Source of the DNA: DATGIQ01 sp035295665
GTDB lineage: Bacteria; Planctomycetota; Planctomycetia; Gemmatales; Gemmataceae
Length of the DNA stretch: 27,623 nt
Assembly (NCBI GenBank): GCA_035295665.1
Contig: DATGIQ010000031.1
Span: 1-27,623 of the forward strand
Reading direction: 5' to 3'
Below, one piece after another: positions 1-7,235 of this stretch; positions within the stretch are counted from its first letter, which is position 1, and every line of letters starts with the position of its first letter. Below the pieces are notes generated by a model. That model did not search any database, had not been told where the DNA came from, and saw only the letters and a list, made by a program, of their open reading frames with translations. A program made the position numbers and the translations under genes.

Positions 1-2
1 CA

Positions 3-1295
3 GCGCGGTGCGGCCCTTCTCAACCCACTCGGCGAGCTGCAAAAGGGCCGTCACGGCAATTATGGGCTGAACGCCACACGTCTGACAAGGCAAGAAATCC
101 GGGGCATTCCGTTTACGACGTCTGGAACCGTCTTGTCAAGGTTGTCTCTGGTTCCACGACCGTTGTCTACAGCTACGATGTGCTCGGCCGGCGCATCACG
201 ACGACAGCCGGCTTTACCACGACGAATCTGTACTACTCTTCCAATTGGCAGGTCCTGGAGGAGGACTCTTCGTCTGGGACGCCGCAGGCGCAATACGTGT
301 GGAGTCCGATGTACGCCGACTCCCTGGTCGAGCGGGATCTTCCCCTTACCAACCAGCGATTGTACGTACAGCAGGACGCTAATTGGAACGTCACGGCGAT
401 TACACAATCGGGCAGCGTGCAGGAACGTTACGTCTACGATCCCTACGGCAAGCCGAGTTTCTACGATTCAAGCTGGAATGCTCGGGTCAGCAGCGCCTTC
501 AGCTGGCTCTACCTCCAGCAAGGCGGCCGCTACGACACTACGAGCGGACTCTACAACTTCCGCAACCGCGATTACTCGCCGACGCTAGGGCGGTGGTTGC
601 AGGAAGATCCCATCGGCTACAACGCGGGCAGTAGGAACCTGTATGGATACGAGGGTGAAGATCCTACCAACAAGGCAGATCCAAGTGGATTGGCCGAAGA
701 AAAGAAACCTGTGCCCCCCAAACCCGTTGACCCTGGCTCCATCGAAGCAGGCGATTCAACGAGAATTGACAACAAACAGAATCGAGTCGATCCGATACAA
801 AACGTAGCCGTCATTTATCTGTTAGACTACCTCCTACCTGCCTTCAGTGTCCCGTTTGCAGATCCAGGTCGCGGTCCGGGCAAAGTTTATACGATCCAAC
901 GGGGGACTTATACTGATTGCCCCTTCGGTTTGCCCGAATCACCAACCCCGCTTCCTCACGGAGTAATAGTCGTCGAATACTCTGACGGCACCTTCACGAC
1001 GTACAGTTTTGGTCCAAATGGCTGGGAAACTGACTCAGAGAAGGATAGAAACGCATGGGGATTTGTTAGGGTCGATGTTCCGGGGCTTACAGGTGACGAC
1101 ATTCGGCAAACTATTCGGGAAAGGAAACGAAAGGGCAGCATCTATGATTTCTTTACGCTCTCCGGCGATAACTGTCAAAGCGCACTTCGAGGGGTCATAT
1201 ATGAGACGCTCGAAAAGAAAACTGGAAAGCCGGACCCACGATCCCTAGGCCTTACGTCCGGCGAATGGAATGGTGTGTTGAACTCGATCAATTAG
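3..1295 (+). CDS. RHS repeat-associated core protein with variable C-terminal domain (5' end outside window)
   Basis: This is the C-terminal part of an RHS/YD-repeat protein. The reading frame is open to the window edge. The first in-frame ATG (180) is internal, because YD-type sequence (YDVWNRLVKV, YSYDVLGRR) precedes or spans it. Counting from that Met, residues about 80-170 form the classic RHS core: YVYDPYGKPSFYD, then GLYNFRNRDYSPTLGRWLQE, DPIGYNAGSRNLYGYEG and the closing DPSGL. In RHS proteins this core ends the beta-cage, and what follows is a variable, often toxic, domain. Here about 200 residues follow. They contain PLPHGVIVVEY (His260) and DNCQSALRGVIYE (Cys332), a His-then-NC order seen in permuted papain-like (LRAT/NlpC-type) folds. 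That reading is inference. The frame before about position 84 reads poorly as RHS, so an upstream frameshift is possible. No clear immunity gene follows. Confidence 0.85.
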   Translation, partial: ARCGPSQPTRRAAKGPSRQLWAERHTSDKARNPGHSVYDVWNRLVKVVSGSTTVVYSYDVLGRRITTTAGFTTTNLYYSSNWQVLEEDSSSGTPQAQYVWSPMYADSLVERDLPLTNQRLYVQQDANWNVTAITQSGSVQERYVYDPYGKPSFYDSSWNARVSSAFSWLYLQQGGRYDTTSGLYNFRNRDYSPTLGRWLQEDPIGYNAGSRNLYGYEGEDPTNKADPSGLAEEKKPVPPKPVDPGSIEAGDSTRIDNKQNRVDPIQNVAVIYLLDYLLPAFSVPFADPGRGPGKVYTIQRGTYTDCPFGLPESPTPLPHGVIVVEYSDGTFTTYSFGPNGWETDSEKDRNAWGFVRVDVPGLTGDDIRQTIRERKRKGSIYDFFTLSGDNCQSALRGVIYETLEKKTGKPDPRSLGLTSGEWNGVLNSIN

Positions 1296-1909
1296 AAGTG
1301 TGGATCTGACCTGGAGGCCCGGCCGATTACTTGTATGACTCCCTTGCTAATGGGTCGGCCACAATCGCAAGCAATGGGCGGTTACTTGGGCATGGAGGCT
1401 ACCGAAATGGCAGCCTCCCCTCAAATCAACCGTGGCGGTCCACTAGGAGATTTTGGAGCGAAAACCAGATGGCCGAAGAAGTGTCCCCCCGAGATATTAT
1501 GGAAACGCAGACTCGATTAATCATGCTGTTGCGAACATGGCACGGCATTGACATCACTGTTTAACTCTGAAGCGCTACGCTGGCGTAAGAGGAAGGGAGA
1601 CAATGAGTTGGGACCCGACAACCAGGGGAGTAGTCTTCGGAACGCTTGTTCACTACCTTTCCGGAGCCCCGACCGCTCAACCACTTGCGTCCAATTTCCT
1701 CCACGCCCTCGTCTGGTTAAAGCGCTTCAGTGTTAAGCGCGTACTTTTTACGCCGATTATGAGCCGCGGCAGAAGTTGACAAACCAGCGCCTGTGTGCAG
1801 CATTGTGAGCGCGTTGGTCGATAGACTTTGACCACTATTCTTAACCGACGATGTTTGTTGGGTTGTGCAGTTGAGATGCACAACCTAAACTCCTCCGAGA
1901 AGCTGAGCG
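1296..1909. other. Gene-poor stretch between RHS gene and HEAT-protein gene
   Basis: I see no convincing gene here. Short open frames exist (for example 1331-1564 and 1548-1736 on the plus strand) but none has a recognisable domain, a good ribosome-binding site or a codon pattern like its neighbours. Around 1495-1550, frame 3 reads YGNADSINHAVANMARH before a stop. This looks like decayed coding sequence and could be a relic of another RHS tail or a lost immunity gene. The base composition is also lower in GC than in the rest of the window. Confidence 0.4.
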
Positions 1910-2548
1910 ATGAAGCGTGCGTCTTTTCTCTTGGCGGTTTTACTCATTGGATATTTACTATACAAAGGGCTCTGTTTTCGTGCAATCTACCTTGCCGTCC
2001 TCGAAAAAACCTGTTTCGACGCACTGCCAGCGATGATCGACGCCCTGGATGATAAATCGGAACCTGTTCGTGGCGTCTGCATTGGTTACTTTGGTCGACG
2101 TGGGCCCCAGGCCATAAGACCACTGGTTGAAGCACTTAATGACAGGAGCCCGCGCAGACGTGAAGGGGCCGCCTTGAGCTTGCGCGCCGTAGCCTTAAGG
2201 CACAGGAAGTCGGTGGCTGAGCTGAAGCGTGAGCTGGTTAGTGCTCTCGCTCGTGCGATCCATGATGAGAATCCGACCGTCCGGGTTAGCGCGGCCATCG
2301 CTCTCTGGCATGTGGATCGACCTTCTAAGGAAGCACTTTCAGTTCTCATCGCGTCCTGTAAGGAGCACAATCGAGAGGCCCGCTATTATGCCTTTCATTG
2401 GTTAGAGGAGATTGGGCCGGACGCTAAGGAAGCTGTGCCGGCTCTTATAGAGGAGCTCAATGATACAGATGAATTGGTAAGACTCTGGGCCGGCAACACC
2501 CTCCGGGAGATTGACCCACAAACAGCTTCCACGCTGGGAGTACCCTGA
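1910..2548 (+). CDS. Membrane-anchored HEAT-repeat protein
   Basis: A 212-residue protein. Residues about 4-28 (ASFLLAVLLIGYLLY and following) form a single hydrophobic segment, so it is probably anchored in the membrane or exported. From about residue 40 it is made of HEAT/PBS-lyase-like helical repeats. The recurring pattern is 'alpha-helix, then P-x-L-x-E-A-L-N-D, then VR': examples are AIRPLVEALNDRSPRRREGA, NPTVRVSAAIALWHV and AVPALIEELNDTDELVRLWA. HEAT repeats are protein-binding scaffolds with no catalytic activity of their own. The ribosome-binding site is weak (a purine-rich CCGAGAAG upstream). The gene stops about 25-40 bp before the apparent left edge of an insertion sequence. Its position after an RHS gene makes an immunity or accessory role conceivable, but a 600-bp gap separates them. 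Confidence 0.75.
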   Translation: MKRASFLLAVLLIGYLLYKGLCFRAIYLAVLEKTCFDALPAMIDALDDKSEPVRGVCIGYFGRRGPQAIRPLVEALNDRSPRRREGAALSLRAVALRHRKSVAELKRELVSALARAIHDENPTVRVSAAIALWHVDRPSKEALSVLIASCKEHNREARYYAFHWLEEIGPDAKEAVPALIEELNDTDELVRLWAGNTLREIDPQTASTLGVP

Positions 2549-2615
2549 GTCTGTTGCGTATGCGACGCCAGTTAGTGACTGTCCCATAAGGGGCTGTTTT
2601 TCATAAGTTGTTGGG

Positions 2616-3443
2616 ATGCGACAACATAAGTATCCCAGCGACGTTACGGATGAGCAGTGGGCTCTGATCGAGCCGCTCATCCCCGTTTACCCGGGTGGGC
2701 GACCGCGTAAGACCGACGTCCGGGACGTGGTCGATGCTGTCTTCTACATCCTGCGCACGGGCTGCCAGTGGCGTTACTTGCCCAAGGACTTCCCGCCCAA
2801 GAGCACCGTCTGGCGCTCCTTCGACGAGTGGCGCCACAACGGCACCCTGGACGAGATCCACGACGCCTTGCGGCGCAAGGTCCGCACCCAGGAGAAGCCC
2901 TACGCCCCGCGCACCACGGCCAGCGTGGACAGCCAGTCGGTGGACACCACCTCCGGCGGCGCGCAGCGCGGCCGGGACAACGCCAAGAACGTCGATGGCC
3001 GCAAGCGCCACATCGTCGTGGACAGCCTGGGCTTGCTGCTGGCCGTCCTGGTCACGGCCGCCAGCGTGGACGACGGCGCCGCGGCGGCCGAGTTGTTCGC
3101 CCGGCTGGAGGGGCAGCCGGTGAGCAAGGTGCGGCGGGTCTTCGCGGACAGCAAGTACCACAACTACGCCCTCCACGAATGGGTCGAGGGGAACGCCGCC
3201 TGGGACCTGGTAATCGTGCGTCGCCCGGAGGGGGAGACGGGTTGGGTGGACCTGCCCTTGCGCTGGACAGTGGAGCGTGTGCTTCCGGCGCGCGTGCAAA
3301 AAACCGATCTGGCCCATGGGCATCGAGCCGGAGCGTTATCTGTGCGACGTGCTAGGGCGGCAGCCGAATCACCCGCGCGAGGGGTTGGCAGAACTGCTGC
3401 CGAATTGTACGAGTCCGGTGAACCACGCCGGCGACTGACGTGA
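2616..3443 (+). pseudogene. IS5-family DDE transposase, C-terminus replaced
   Basis: The 275-residue frame opens with the typical IS5 N-terminus (SDVTDEQWALIEPLIP, then GGRPRKTDVRDVVDAVFYIL and TGCQWRYLPKDFPP). It continues with the DDE core: ASVDSQSVDT (first Asp), GRKRHIVVDSLGLLLAVLV, and VFADSKYHN (second Asp). The final motif begins as LRWTVERV, where the Glu should sit in RW-x-VER-x-FAWL. The family then continues with a conserved FAWL/RRL/DYE region, which is absent here. After VERV the translation becomes Arg/Ala-rich and unlike any transposase. The loss of about 40 C-terminal residues and the join to foreign sequence indicate an inactive gene. The ATG at 2616 follows a weak ribosome-binding site, as is usual for IS genes. 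Confidence 0.85.
3280..3438 (+). pseudogene. C-terminal fragment of an IS66-type transposase
   Basis: In the frame shifted by one relative to the IS5 transposase, the sequence reads CFRRACKK, then MGIEPERYLCDVLGRQPNHP, then REGLAELLPNCTSPV and a TGA at 3436-3438. The pattern 'SCK-x-x-GI-P-x-x-YL-DVL-x-R-x-x-x-HP, then LLP' is the signature of the IS66 transposase C-terminal element. Nothing of the rest of IS66 is visible upstream, so this is a tail left by recombination or deletion between two insertion sequences. Confidence 0.65.
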
Positions 3444-4137
3444 GGTTCGGCAGACAAGGGCCGTGGCCTGAAGAGCTTCCCCACTCACTTTCTGTGGGCC
3501 TCGGCCTTCGCCACTCAATTGGCAGTGAGACATTGGGAAGCCGGTCGTACCGGCAAGCTATCGTGCTTCGGCAATCGACTGCACCGCCGTGCAAGGCCGC
3601 CATTGATGACTCCGGGCTACCAGCGGCGTGCAGAGTCGGGAGCTTCGACCTCAGTCGGCACATTGGCATTGAGGTCGATCAACTCCCTCTCGACAAGCCG
3701 TTCGCGCTCGACCGTGGCGGCAAATATGCAACCGTCTCTAACCTTGGGGACAGTTCTCACAAGCAAGTGGCATATGGGGACTTGCGATGGAAATGGTCCA
3801 GCGCATCGTTCCTTCCCAGGTGCGCGGTGCTGCCGAAAACGGGCGCCGAGGATCCTGGCGCGGACGCCGTACGAACGGGCACGGGATCGAGGCAAAGGGC
3901 AGCAGACCCATGGCCGACGGCAGCGGCGACCACTCGATCGCGCGAAGCCGTTCGCTCCCAATTCCTGGCGCTGCGAGATGGGGAGGATGTTCCGACCTAT
4001 GCCTGTGATCAGCCCGACGAGATGGAAGCGGATTTAGCTGCCGATGATGTGGCCGCGGCTCAGCAGGTTTGGCCGGGCGGCCGGCCCACACCATGAGCCA
4101 GATAAAGGTCTTCACGGACCTGACTGGCAACCGCCGC
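3444..4137. other. 694-bp stretch with no recognisable gene
   Basis: It lies between the IS remnants and the kinase-like gene. Open frames exist on both strands (for example 3440-4096 plus and 3738-4130 minus), but their translations are Arg/Ser/Pro-rich, show no domain and lack ribosome-binding sites. One reverse-strand piece (about 3617-3760) reads VRDGCIFAATVERERLVERE, which is protein-like but which I could not assign. It may be a decayed gene or an IS flank. Confidence 0.4.
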
Positions 4138-5358
4138 TTATTCCTGTTCCACCGTCAGCGGCGCCGTTTGAGCGGCCATCCAAGCCAGGCAGCGGGCCCA
4201 GTTCGCCGACGACCCCGGTGTCAAACTACCCAGGAGTCGTGATCCCGCCGCTCCCGTCGCTGCCGGCAAGTTCGCCGGCACACCATCCACGGTAAGGGCG
4301 GCAAGGAGCGCCGATTCGATGGCTTTGCGTGCATCGTTGGGAATGCCATGCGGATCGGTCTTGTCGAGGGGAATGCCAGTTAGCTGTTGCTCCAGGAGAT
4401 GCCAGAGGAAGCCGTTGCGGATGCCGCCGCCGCTCAGCAGCACTCGATGAAGGGGACGCCCTTCCGGCAGAAAACGCCGCAGGGAGGCGGTAATGCTGCG
4501 GGCGACGAAGTGCGTGGCTGTGCATACCAGATCATGGCGCGATGCCTGAAGCTGGCGTGCATTTGGCAACGTCTGGGTAAGCAGTTCGTCGCCAAAGGTG
4601 GACCGTGTGAAACTCTTGGGCGGCCGCCGCTGCATGTATGGGTGGGCCAGCCAGCGCTGCAACACCGGCTCCAGGCAATGTCCTTGCACGCCGTTTTTGC
4701 CGCCCGGATCATAGTCTTCCCGGCCGCCGGTTAAGCGCTGCATCACATTGTCCAAGAACAAATTGCACGGGCCAGCTTCGAATCCGAGCACATCCACCGG
4801 TCGGCTGCCCGCCGGCAGATACACGACCCGTGCTGCGCTGCCCAGATGGACCAGGACACGGTTTTCCGAAGGATGGCGAAAGAGCAAGTAGTCGACCAGG
4901 GCGGACAATGGCACGCCGTAACCGCCGACCGCCAGGTCCCGGGCCCGGAAATCACTGATCGTGGTCACACCGGTGCGCTCGGCCACAACCGCGGCCATGC
5001 CGATGGCGAACGTCGAGGGAAACCGTCCTTCGGGCTCGTGCCAGACCGTATGACCCGGACAGCCCAAGCACTGCACCTTCCGCAAGCTCATGCTGGCCCG
5101 ATCGGCCGTTTGGCGCGCGGCGGCCGCAAACGTTTCTCCCAGCAAGCGGTGGAGCAACGCCGTCTGCTTGCCGTCCACTTTTCCTGGGTTGCTCATCCGG
5201 CGTATCCATTCCCGGAGCTCATCGGGATAAGGCTGATGCAGCGCCTCGATCAAACGGACTTGCAGTTCCAGGCCGGCGCCTTCTGCTTCCAGCAACGCCG
5301 CATCGACTCCGTCCGCGCTGGAGCCGGACGAAAGACCGATGAGGAAGCGCGTGGACAT
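4138..5358 (-). CDS. Divergent anhydro-N-acetylmuramic acid kinase (AnmK-like)
   Basis: A 406-residue protein, close to the usual AnmK length of about 370-400. AnmK phosphorylates and opens 1,6-anhydro-MurNAc during peptidoglycan recycling in the cytoplasm. Family landmarks in order are GLSSGSSADGVDAAL near the N-terminus (usually GLMSGTSLDG-D), CPGHTVWHEP (usually HGQT-x-x-H-P), ISDFRARDLAVGGYGVPL (the DFR-x2-D and GG-G-PL motif), GFEAGPCNLFLDN, YDPGGKNGVQG, VLLSGGGIRNGFL and NDARKAIESALLAAL. Several otherwise invariant positions are changed: HGQT is PGHT, and the N-x-GG-x-x-N strand is HLGSAAR. Substrate or activity may therefore differ. I chose the ATG at 5358 because the family begins there; the open frame extends upstream only as noise. 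It lies 76 bp downstream of the amidotransferase-like gene on the same strand. Confidence 0.85.
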   Translation of the reverse strand: MSTRFLIGLSSGSSADGVDAALLEAEGAGLELQVRLIEALHQPYPDELREWIRRMSNPGKVDGKQTALLHRLLGETFAAAARQTADRASMSLRKVQCLGCPGHTVWHEPEGRFPSTFAIGMAAVVAERTGVTTISDFRARDLAVGGYGVPLSALVDYLLFRHPSENRVLVHLGSAARVVYLPAGSRPVDVLGFEAGPCNLFLDNVMQRLTGGREDYDPGGKNGVQGHCLEPVLQRWLAHPYMQRRPPKSFTRSTFGDELLTQTLPNARQLQASRHDLVCTATHFVARSITASLRRFLPEGRPLHRVLLSGGGIRNGFLWHLLEQQLTGIPLDKTDPHGIPNDARKAIESALLAALTVDGVPANLPAATGAAGSRLLGSLTPGSSANWARCLAWMAAQTAPLTVEQE

Positions 5359-5391
5359 GATTGGTACCGTCCCGGAGATGAGAGGACGAGA

Positions 5392-5430
5392 AGACAAGGA
5401 GACCTGCGCCTTCTCCCCCTCTCCTTGTCT
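5392..5430. repeat. Inverted repeat between amidotransferase-like and AnmK-like genes
   Basis: Perfect 11-bp arms (5392-5402 AGACAAGGAGA and 5420-5430 TCTCCTTGTCT) flank a 17-nt loop. The repeat sits 4 bp beyond the stop codon of the amidotransferase-like gene on the minus strand and 34 bp before the AnmK-like start. It may weaken transcription into the kinase gene or stabilise an mRNA end. There is no clear T-run on the minus strand. Confidence 0.6.
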
Positions 5431-5434
5431 AAAT

Positions 5435-6187
5435 TCACGCTGCCAGTGCCAACGGCTGCGCTTGACGGAGGCACGCCTGGATGAAACATTCGAAGAGCTG
5501 CATATCGAGGGCAGAAGCAGTCTCCGATTCCGGATGCCACTGGATGCCGACGCAGAACCAATTGGGATCGACGGCCTCAACGGCTTCGATGACCCCATCT
5601 GGGGAAAGAGCACTGGCGCGGAGCTTGGCGCCGACCTGACGCACAGCCTGATGATGGTCGCTGTTGACCCGGATCTCCCCGCCGCCGTAAATCTCGTCGA
5701 TGCGCGTGGAAGGCTCCAGGAGTACGGCATGGCGATGCGGTCCGCCGGTCGGGTCCCGGTGGGGCAGGGCACGCGGCAGGTCTTCGGGCAGATGCAGGTA
5801 AAGGCTGCCACCGCACTGCCCATTCAGTTGCTGCATCCCGACGCCGATGGCCAGAAGCGGAGTCTGCCGCTCCAGCAGGCAGCGCAGCAGCACCCGGTCG
5901 CTCTCTTCCCGGCGTTCGGACATCGGCTGCACGGCAGGATGCGAGGGGAGCTGTTGGCGGCGCGGATCCAGATCCAGGCCGCCGCTCAAGATAACGCCAT
6001 CGAGGCGATCCAAAATCGCCTGGAACTCGGCTTCTTTGCCCAGGGGTGGGATGATCACTGGCAGACCACCCGCGGCCACGACCGAATCGAAATAACCGGC
6101 GGGCAACCGGGCGTGGGCCCGAGTGATTTTGCCGGCGGGTACGAAATCGGCGTTGATGCCAATGAACGGCCGAGTGTGATGGGCCAT
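5435..6187 (-). CDS. Class I glutamine amidotransferase-like protein (peptidase C26/PuuD type), catalytic Cys missing
   Basis: A 250-residue protein of the gamma-glutamyl hydrolase / gamma-Glu-GABA hydrolase family (PuuD-like). Start: PFIGINADF, the usual N-terminal strand. Then LPVIIPPLG and GVILSGGLDLDP (the GG-D-DP motif). At the nucleophile elbow the family reads GICRGMQ-x-LN, but here it is AIGVGMQQLN, so the catalytic Cys is Gly115 (codon 5843-5845) and the following Arg is Val. A GG-L pair follows, and NSDHHQAV and GIQWHPESE keep His218 and Glu220. The fold should be intact, but the thioester chemistry is not possible as read. The ATG at 6187 has a very strong ribosome-binding site (AAGGAGGGGAGG). 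An upstream frame extension to 6397 is ignored. The AnmK-like gene follows, so a cell-wall link is possible. A sequencing error must be excluded. Confidence 0.85.
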   Translation of the reverse strand: MAHHTRPFIGINADFVPAGKITRAHARLPAGYFDSVVAAGGLPVIIPPLGKEAEFQAILDRLDGVILSGGLDLDPRRQQLPSHPAVQPMSERREESDRVLLRCLLERQTPLLAIGVGMQQLNGQCGGSLYLHLPEDLPRALPHRDPTGGPHRHAVLLEPSTRIDEIYGGGEIRVNSDHHQAVRQVGAKLRASALSPDGVIEAVEAVDPNWFCVGIQWHPESETASALDMQLFECFIQACLRQAQPLALAA

Positions 6188-6296
6188 CGTCCTCCCCTCC
6201 TTGGAACCTGGCGCGGAGCACCGTCCGGCCACTGTGCACGCTGGGGACTCCCAGTCCCCTGCACGAGTCGCGCTGCCGCCGACTCGGAGGCAGGCA

Positions 6297-6325
6297 ACTA
6301 TACGCCAGAGGGAAAAAGGGCTCAA
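6297..6325 (-). promoter_or_regulatory. Candidate sigma70-type promoter for the amidotransferase-like gene
   Basis: On the minus strand, TTGAGC (6325-6320) is followed after a 17-nt spacer by TATAGT (6302-6297). These match TTGACA and TATAAT at 4/6 and 5/6 positions. The predicted start is about 100 nt upstream of the ATG at 6187. It would drive the amidotransferase-like and AnmK-like genes. Planctomycete promoters are poorly defined, so this is a motif match only. Confidence 0.4.
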
Positions 6326-6361
6326 GATCGAGATTCCGCTTGAAACCCCTGCGTTTAGGAG

Positions 6362-6423
6362 CCTGTGCGAACAAGGGGTCTGGACCTCACCAAGCAAAAA
6401 TCCAGACCCCTTGTTCGCACAGG
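6362..6423. repeat. Perfect 23-bp inverted repeat after the CoA-transferase B gene
   Basis: Arms at 6362-6384 and 6401-6423 are exact reverse complements (they begin CCTGTGCGAACAAGGGG), with a 16-nt loop. The repeat starts one base beyond the TAA of the CoA-transferase B gene on the minus strand. It is much longer than a normal intrinsic terminator stem and lacks a T-tail, although the minus-strand loop contains TTTTT. It could act as a terminator or mRNA-end stabiliser, or be a dispersed palindromic element. Confidence 0.85.
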
Positions 6424-6424
6424 G

Positions 6425-7198
6425 TTAGCACCGCCTGCCGATGACGTAGCGATGCGGATCGATTTCTTCCCGAAGGATCCGCAACTCTTGCTCGGTAGGC
6501 GGTGCTGTAGTCGCCAGTGGTTCGCACACGCTCAACTCGAAACCGGTGGCTTGCTGCACGCCCTCCAGCGCGATGCCCGGGTGAAGGCTGAGGACTTGCA
6601 TGCGCTTGGTGCGCTCGTCGTAGCCAAGAACCGCCAAATCAGTGATCACACGGTAAGGGCCGGTGCCTGGCGGCAGGCCGGCGGCTTCGCGGGCTCCGGG
6701 GCCGCTCAAGTAGCCCGGTGTGGTCAAAAAGTCGAGCTGCTCCACGAAACGGCGGCGGTCGTGATTGGTGACGACCAGAATCCGCCGGCATAGCGACGCC
6801 AGATCGTTGGCCCCGCCGCTACCGGGAAGCCGCACCTTCGGCCGGCGATACTCCGAGCCAATCATCGTGGAATTGAGATTTCCGTAAGCGTCGATCTGAG
6901 CGCCGCCGAGGAACGTGTAGTCGATCAGCCCACGCTGACAGGTTTCCATGACGTCGGCCATGCTGGTGGCCACGAGGCCACGGTAAAAAGTCCGGGAATC
7001 TCCCACGCTGATCGGCATGGTAGGCAGTTGTGGCGCGATACCGCCGGCCTCGAAAACGATGACGAGATGCGGCGCGCCGGTGCGCTGGGCCAACATCGCC
7101 GCCGCACAGGGGACCCCGGTGCCGACCGCGACGGTGCAGCCGTCCTCCAAGAGGCGTGCGGCACAGCAGATCATCAATTCCATCGCGTTGTAAGTCAT
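6425..7198 (-). CDS. Class I CoA-transferase, subunit B (glutaconate/3-oxoacid type)
   Basis: A 257-residue beta subunit of a family I CoA-transferase. These heteromeric cytoplasmic enzymes move CoA between carboxylic acids through a glutamyl-CoA thioester. Visible landmarks: MELMICCAARLLEDG at the N-terminus, TGVPCAAAMLAQ, then LVIVFEAGGIAP, where Glu50 is the likely catalytic Glu of the E-x-G motif. They continue with YTFLGGAQIDAYGNLNS, which is strongly typical (GGAQ-D--GN-N), PGSGGANDLAS (the G-GG-ND-A loop) and GPYRVITDLAVLGYD. The best match is the glutaconate CoA-transferase GctB-like branch, but the substrate cannot be read from sequence. The ATG at 7198 is chosen by family alignment; the ribosome-binding site is weak. 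It lies 37 bp after the A subunit, so it is co-transcribed and perhaps translationally linked. Confidence 0.88.
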   Translation of the reverse strand: MTYNAMELMICCAARLLEDGCTVAVGTGVPCAAAMLAQRTGAPHLVIVFEAGGIAPQLPTMPISVGDSRTFYRGLVATSMADVMETCQRGLIDYTFLGGAQIDAYGNLNSTMIGSEYRRPKVRLPGSGGANDLASLCRRILVVTNHDRRRFVEQLDFLTTPGYLSGPGAREAAGLPPGTGPYRVITDLAVLGYDERTKRMQVLSLHPGIALEGVQQATGFELSVCEPLATTAPPTEQELRILREEIDPHRYVIGRRC

Positions 7199-7235
7199 GG
7201 CCGTTTTGGTTTGGTGGCGGTTCGGCGCACCGGCG

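Larger units (their letters stand above)
2570..3443 (+). mobile_element. Damaged IS5-family element fused to an IS66 remnant
   Basis: The segment begins just after the HEAT gene with GTGACTGTCCCATAAGGG, which looks like an IS left end, about 40 bp before the transposase ATG. I could not find a matching inverted copy on the right, and no target duplication is visible. The transposase frame is IS5-like up to about 3278. Beyond that, another frame reads as the C-terminus of an IS66 transposase. The element is therefore a composite remnant and probably immobile. The exact left boundary is uncertain by about 10 bp. Confidence 0.7.

Noticed and set aside
1331..1564. 77-residue plus-strand frame after the RHS gene, considered as an immunity gene
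   Set aside because: No ribosome-binding site or recognisable domain; an adjacent frame looks equally protein-like over part of it, so it is more likely decayed sequence.
3440..4096. Plus-strand 218-residue open frame
   Set aside because: No domain, an Arg/Ser/Ala-rich translation, no ribosome-binding site, and it starts inside the IS remnant.
5359..5823. N-terminal extension of the AnmK-like frame
   Set aside because: It overlaps the amidotransferase-like gene in another frame and carries no AnmK sequence; the family start is at 5358.
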